Positions 62,155 through 64,000 of a stretch of DNA of 64,000 nt are shown here, piece by piece. How positions within the stretch are numbered: position 1 is the stretch's first letter; the number at the start of each line of letters is the position of its first letter. This DNA comes from Croceibacter atlanticus HTCC2559 (GTDB lineage Bacteria > Bacteroidota > Bacteroidia > Flavobacteriales > Flavobacteriaceae): NCBI RefSeq assembly GCF_000196315.1, contig NC_014230.1, positions 1,756,001 through 1,820,000 of the forward strand, written 5' to 3'. The notes below the pieces were generated by a model. It saw nothing but the letters and a program-made list of their open reading frames with translations. It ran no database searches and had not been told where the DNA came from. Both the position numbers and the translations under genes were made by a program.

Positions 62155-63138
62155 ATGTATATAGCACAAGTTCAAAACACACTTCATGATTGGTGGCGTT
62201 ATATTATTGGTGTGATAATAGCTATAGTTGGTGTTTTTGTTTTCTCTGTACCACATCTTATAGGATTAGGTTACAAAGTGGCACAAGGTGAATTAGAGGC
62301 TTCACAATTAGAAGATGTTTCTGCAGTTATGACAGCATTTTCTTCCAACGTTAATTTAATTTTTATCATTCTTCCGTTTCTTGGTGGTTTATTGTTTCTG
62401 CTTTTTGCAGTAAAAAAACTACACGAGCAAAGCATTACCTCATTAACAACAGCAAGAAAAACTGTAGACTGGAAACGAATATTCTTTGCGTTCTTCTTTT
62501 GGGGTATACTATCATCTGGATTGGTGTTATTAGATTATGCTGTTACACCTGAAGATTATGTGTTAAATTTTAATTGGCAGCCATTCATAATACTTTGTCT
62601 TATATCTTTCCTGCTATTGCCTTTTCAAACCAGTTTTGAGGAATATTTATTTAGAGGATACTTAATGCAGGGCATTGGTTATTTTGTGAAAAACAAATGG
62701 TTTCCATTACTGCTTACATCAGTAGTATTTGGATTATTGCATATTGCAAACCCAGAAGTAGATAAACTAGGCTATGGTGTTATGGTGTATTATATTGGTA
62801 CAGGTTTGTTTTTAGGGATACTTACCTTAATGGATGATGGTATGGAGTTGGCCTTAGGGTTTCACGCTGCAAATAATATATTTACTGCGCTCTTAGTTAC
62901 CGCAGACTGGACAGCATTGCAAACCGATTCTATTTTTAAAGATATTTCAGATCCTAGCTTAGGGTTTGTGGAGTTAATTGCTCCAGTTTTTATAATGTTT
63001 CCTTTATTATTATTCATATTTGGAAAAGTTTACAAATGGAATAATTGGAAGGAACGTCTAATTGGAAAAGTAAATGTTTATCAAAAACCTGTTGATCCAG
63101 ATTACAGTATACTATCTGATGCTGAAGATTTAGAATAA
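62155..63138 (+). CDS. CPBP-family intramembrane metalloprotease
   Basis: A 327-residue protein with about eight hydrophobic helices and the CPBP/Abi motifs: EExxxR in FEEYLFRGYLMQ (about 161-172), then a His in FGLLHIANPEV (near 198) and GFHAANNIF (near 240). These residues form the Rce1-like glutamate/zinc protease site. Bacterial members are linked to bacteriocin immunity, prenyl-protein processing or unknown roles. Here it stands alone between the NDH-2-like gene and an AMP-binding enzyme. Confidence 0.88.
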   Translation: MYIAQVQNTLHDWWRYIIGVIIAIVGVFVFSVPHLIGLGYKVAQGELEASQLEDVSAVMTAFSSNVNLIFIILPFLGGLLFLLFAVKKLHEQSITSLTTARKTVDWKRIFFAFFFWGILSSGLVLLDYAVTPEDYVLNFNWQPFIILCLISFLLLPFQTSFEEYLFRGYLMQGIGYFVKNKWFPLLLTSVVFGLLHIANPEVDKLGYGVMVYYIGTGLFLGILTLMDDGMELALGFHAANNIFTALLVTADWTALQTDSIFKDISDPSLGFVELIAPVFIMFPLLLFIFGKVYKWNNWKERLIGKVNVYQKPVDPDYSILSDAEDLE

Positions 63139-63204
63139 AAATATAACGCTTTCTTAGTATTCTCATAACGTATAAGTTAATATCTTAGTCTAACATTGAT
63201 AATT

Positions 63205-64000
63205 ATGTTAGAAGAACTAAATATAGAGACCGTAGAGACACATCGAGATTTTAAACTTAACAAGCACCATTATTCTTCTCAAGACCTAAAGGTGGTTGCT
63301 TACAGTTTGGTAAAGGAAGGAGAGCCTTATGAAGAGAAAGTAGGTAATTTTCTTTTAGATTGGTTAGATGAGAAAGACTATGTAGAAGTTAGTACATCTG
63401 GTTCTACCGGAAAACCTAAGGTAATTAAACTTAAAAAAGAGCATATGATAAATAGTGCTCTTGCCTCTCAAAAATTCTTTAAACTTCAAAATCCATGTAC
63501 TGCATTATTATGTTTGCCTGCAGATTATATAGCTGGTAAGATGATGTTGGTTAGGGCAATAGTTTTGGGTTGGGAACTAGATATGGTTCCTCCAAAAGCA
63601 AATCCTTTAGATCAAGTTTACAAGCGTTATGATTTTTGTGCAATGACGCCATTTCAGCTTGATAACTCATTAGCGAGACTGCATTTAGTAAAAAAACTAA
63701 TAGTTGGTGGTGGTGCTATTTCTGTTAATTTAAGCAAGCTTGTACAAGGAATTAAAACTAAGGTGTATGAAACTTATGGTATGACAGAAACCTGTAGCCA
63801 TATTGCCGCACGACGTATAAATCCTAAAAAGCAGAAAAAAACTACCATACCATTTAAGACCTTTCCTAAGGTGACTATAAAGTTAGACCATAGAGACTGT
63901 CTTATAATTAAAGCACCTAATGTTAGTGATGAGGAGCTTGTAACAAATGATGTTGTAGAGCTGCTTACCTATAAAAAATTTATATGGCGTGGTAGGTATG
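63205..64000 (+). CDS. menE: AMP-binding enzyme, MenE-like (C-terminus cut by window edge)
   Basis: The first 265 residues of an ANL-superfamily adenylating enzyme. The P-loop motif STSGSTGKPKVI is at about residues 63-74, the aromatic/His region and a substrate-loop YETYGMTETCSHIA near 190-203 follow, and the frame runs open to base 64000. The N-terminus is short, as in o-succinylbenzoate-CoA ligases of menaquinone synthesis in Bacteroidota. It starts at ATG 63205. The MenE assignment rests on size and motif spacing, and other acyl-CoA ligases are possible. Confidence 0.8.
   Translation, partial: MLEELNIETVETHRDFKLNKHHYSSQDLKVVAYSLVKEGEPYEEKVGNFLLDWLDEKDYVEVSTSGSTGKPKVIKLKKEHMINSALASQKFFKLQNPCTALLCLPADYIAGKMMLVRAIVLGWELDMVPPKANPLDQVYKRYDFCAMTPFQLDNSLARLHLVKKLIVGGGAISVNLSKLVQGIKTKVYETYGMTETCSHIAARRINPKKQKKTTIPFKTFPKVTIKLDHRDCLIIKAPNVSDEELVTNDVVELLTYKKFIWRGRY

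Noticed and set aside
1-64000. Mobile elements, prophage or genomic island
   Set aside because: No transposase, integrase, terminal inverted repeats, tRNA-flanked insertion or composition break was seen; even the toxin-antitoxin pair and lipoproteins match the surrounding base use.
1-64000. tRNA, rRNA or riboswitch genes
   Set aside because: Intergenic gaps are mostly under 250 bases, and I saw no cloverleaf with a TTCGA loop or recognisable riboswitch core. A covariance-model scan would be decisive.

Overview
The window is a stretch of chromosome from a member of the Flavobacteriaceae (phylum Bacteroidota), probably of the marine low-GC group. The base composition is AT-rich. Many genes are preceded by the Bacteroidota promoter box TAnnTTTG, and Shine-Dalgarno-like sequences are largely absent. 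Diagnostic genes include porX, a fused lpxC-fabZ, two lpxD-type genes, a DUF4834 gene, BatA-type proteins and a two-motif DnaJ. There are no rRNA or tRNA genes, insertion sequences, prophage genes or CRISPR arrays. Almost everything reads as ordinary core chromosome with short gaps.

Layout. 1-4.4 kb: ddl (cut by the window edge) is divergent from a PASTA protein-rluD pair; yaaA and a uracil-DNA-glycosylase-fold gene follow. 4.4-10.4 kb (minus): a 42-residue ORF, a lone trpA, then a probable operon BatA-like vWA protein, degenerate dihydroorotase, small membrane protein, esterase, sirtuin. 10.4-15.7 kb (minus): two tandem GAF histidine kinases, a TIGR02757 protein and a polytopic membrane protein. 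15.7-21.5 kb: threonine aldolase, YegP-like protein, OmpA-like protein, secreted thioredoxin, YbaB, S9 peptidase. 21.5-25.8 kb: a cysteine-synthase-like PLP enzyme, two lipoproteins built of a repeated cysteine-containing module, and a serine-palmitoyltransferase-family enzyme; together these may be part of sulfonolipid (capnine) synthesis.

25.9-31.3 kb: outer-membrane barrel, DUF4834 protein, a toxin-antitoxin pair behind marC, the type IX secretion regulator porX, and an HD phosphohydrolase. 31.5-38.3 kb: a lipid A block lpxD-lpxC/fabZ-lpxA with efp, a methyltransferase, a second lpxD-like gene, an NTF2-like protein and sucD. 38.5-41.4 kb: M16 peptidase. 41.6-47.0 kb: five consecutive exported proteins of unknown function, which is the strongest candidate for an undescribed envelope system. 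47.1-50.8 kb: fabG, a second vWA membrane protein and an SPFH protein.

50.9-64 kb: cold-shock protein, YceI, grpE-dnaJ, then a tightly overlapping operon of ABC ATPase, ABC permease, MscS channel, outer-membrane barrel and a sigma-54 activator lacking its DNA-binding domain. An ECF sigma factor with a membrane partner, an NDH-2-type dehydrogenase, a CPBP protease and an AMP-binding (MenE-like) gene cut by the right edge complete the window. Start codons were moved inward for many genes where a promoter box, a terminator or homologue-like N-termini fall inside the longest reading frame.
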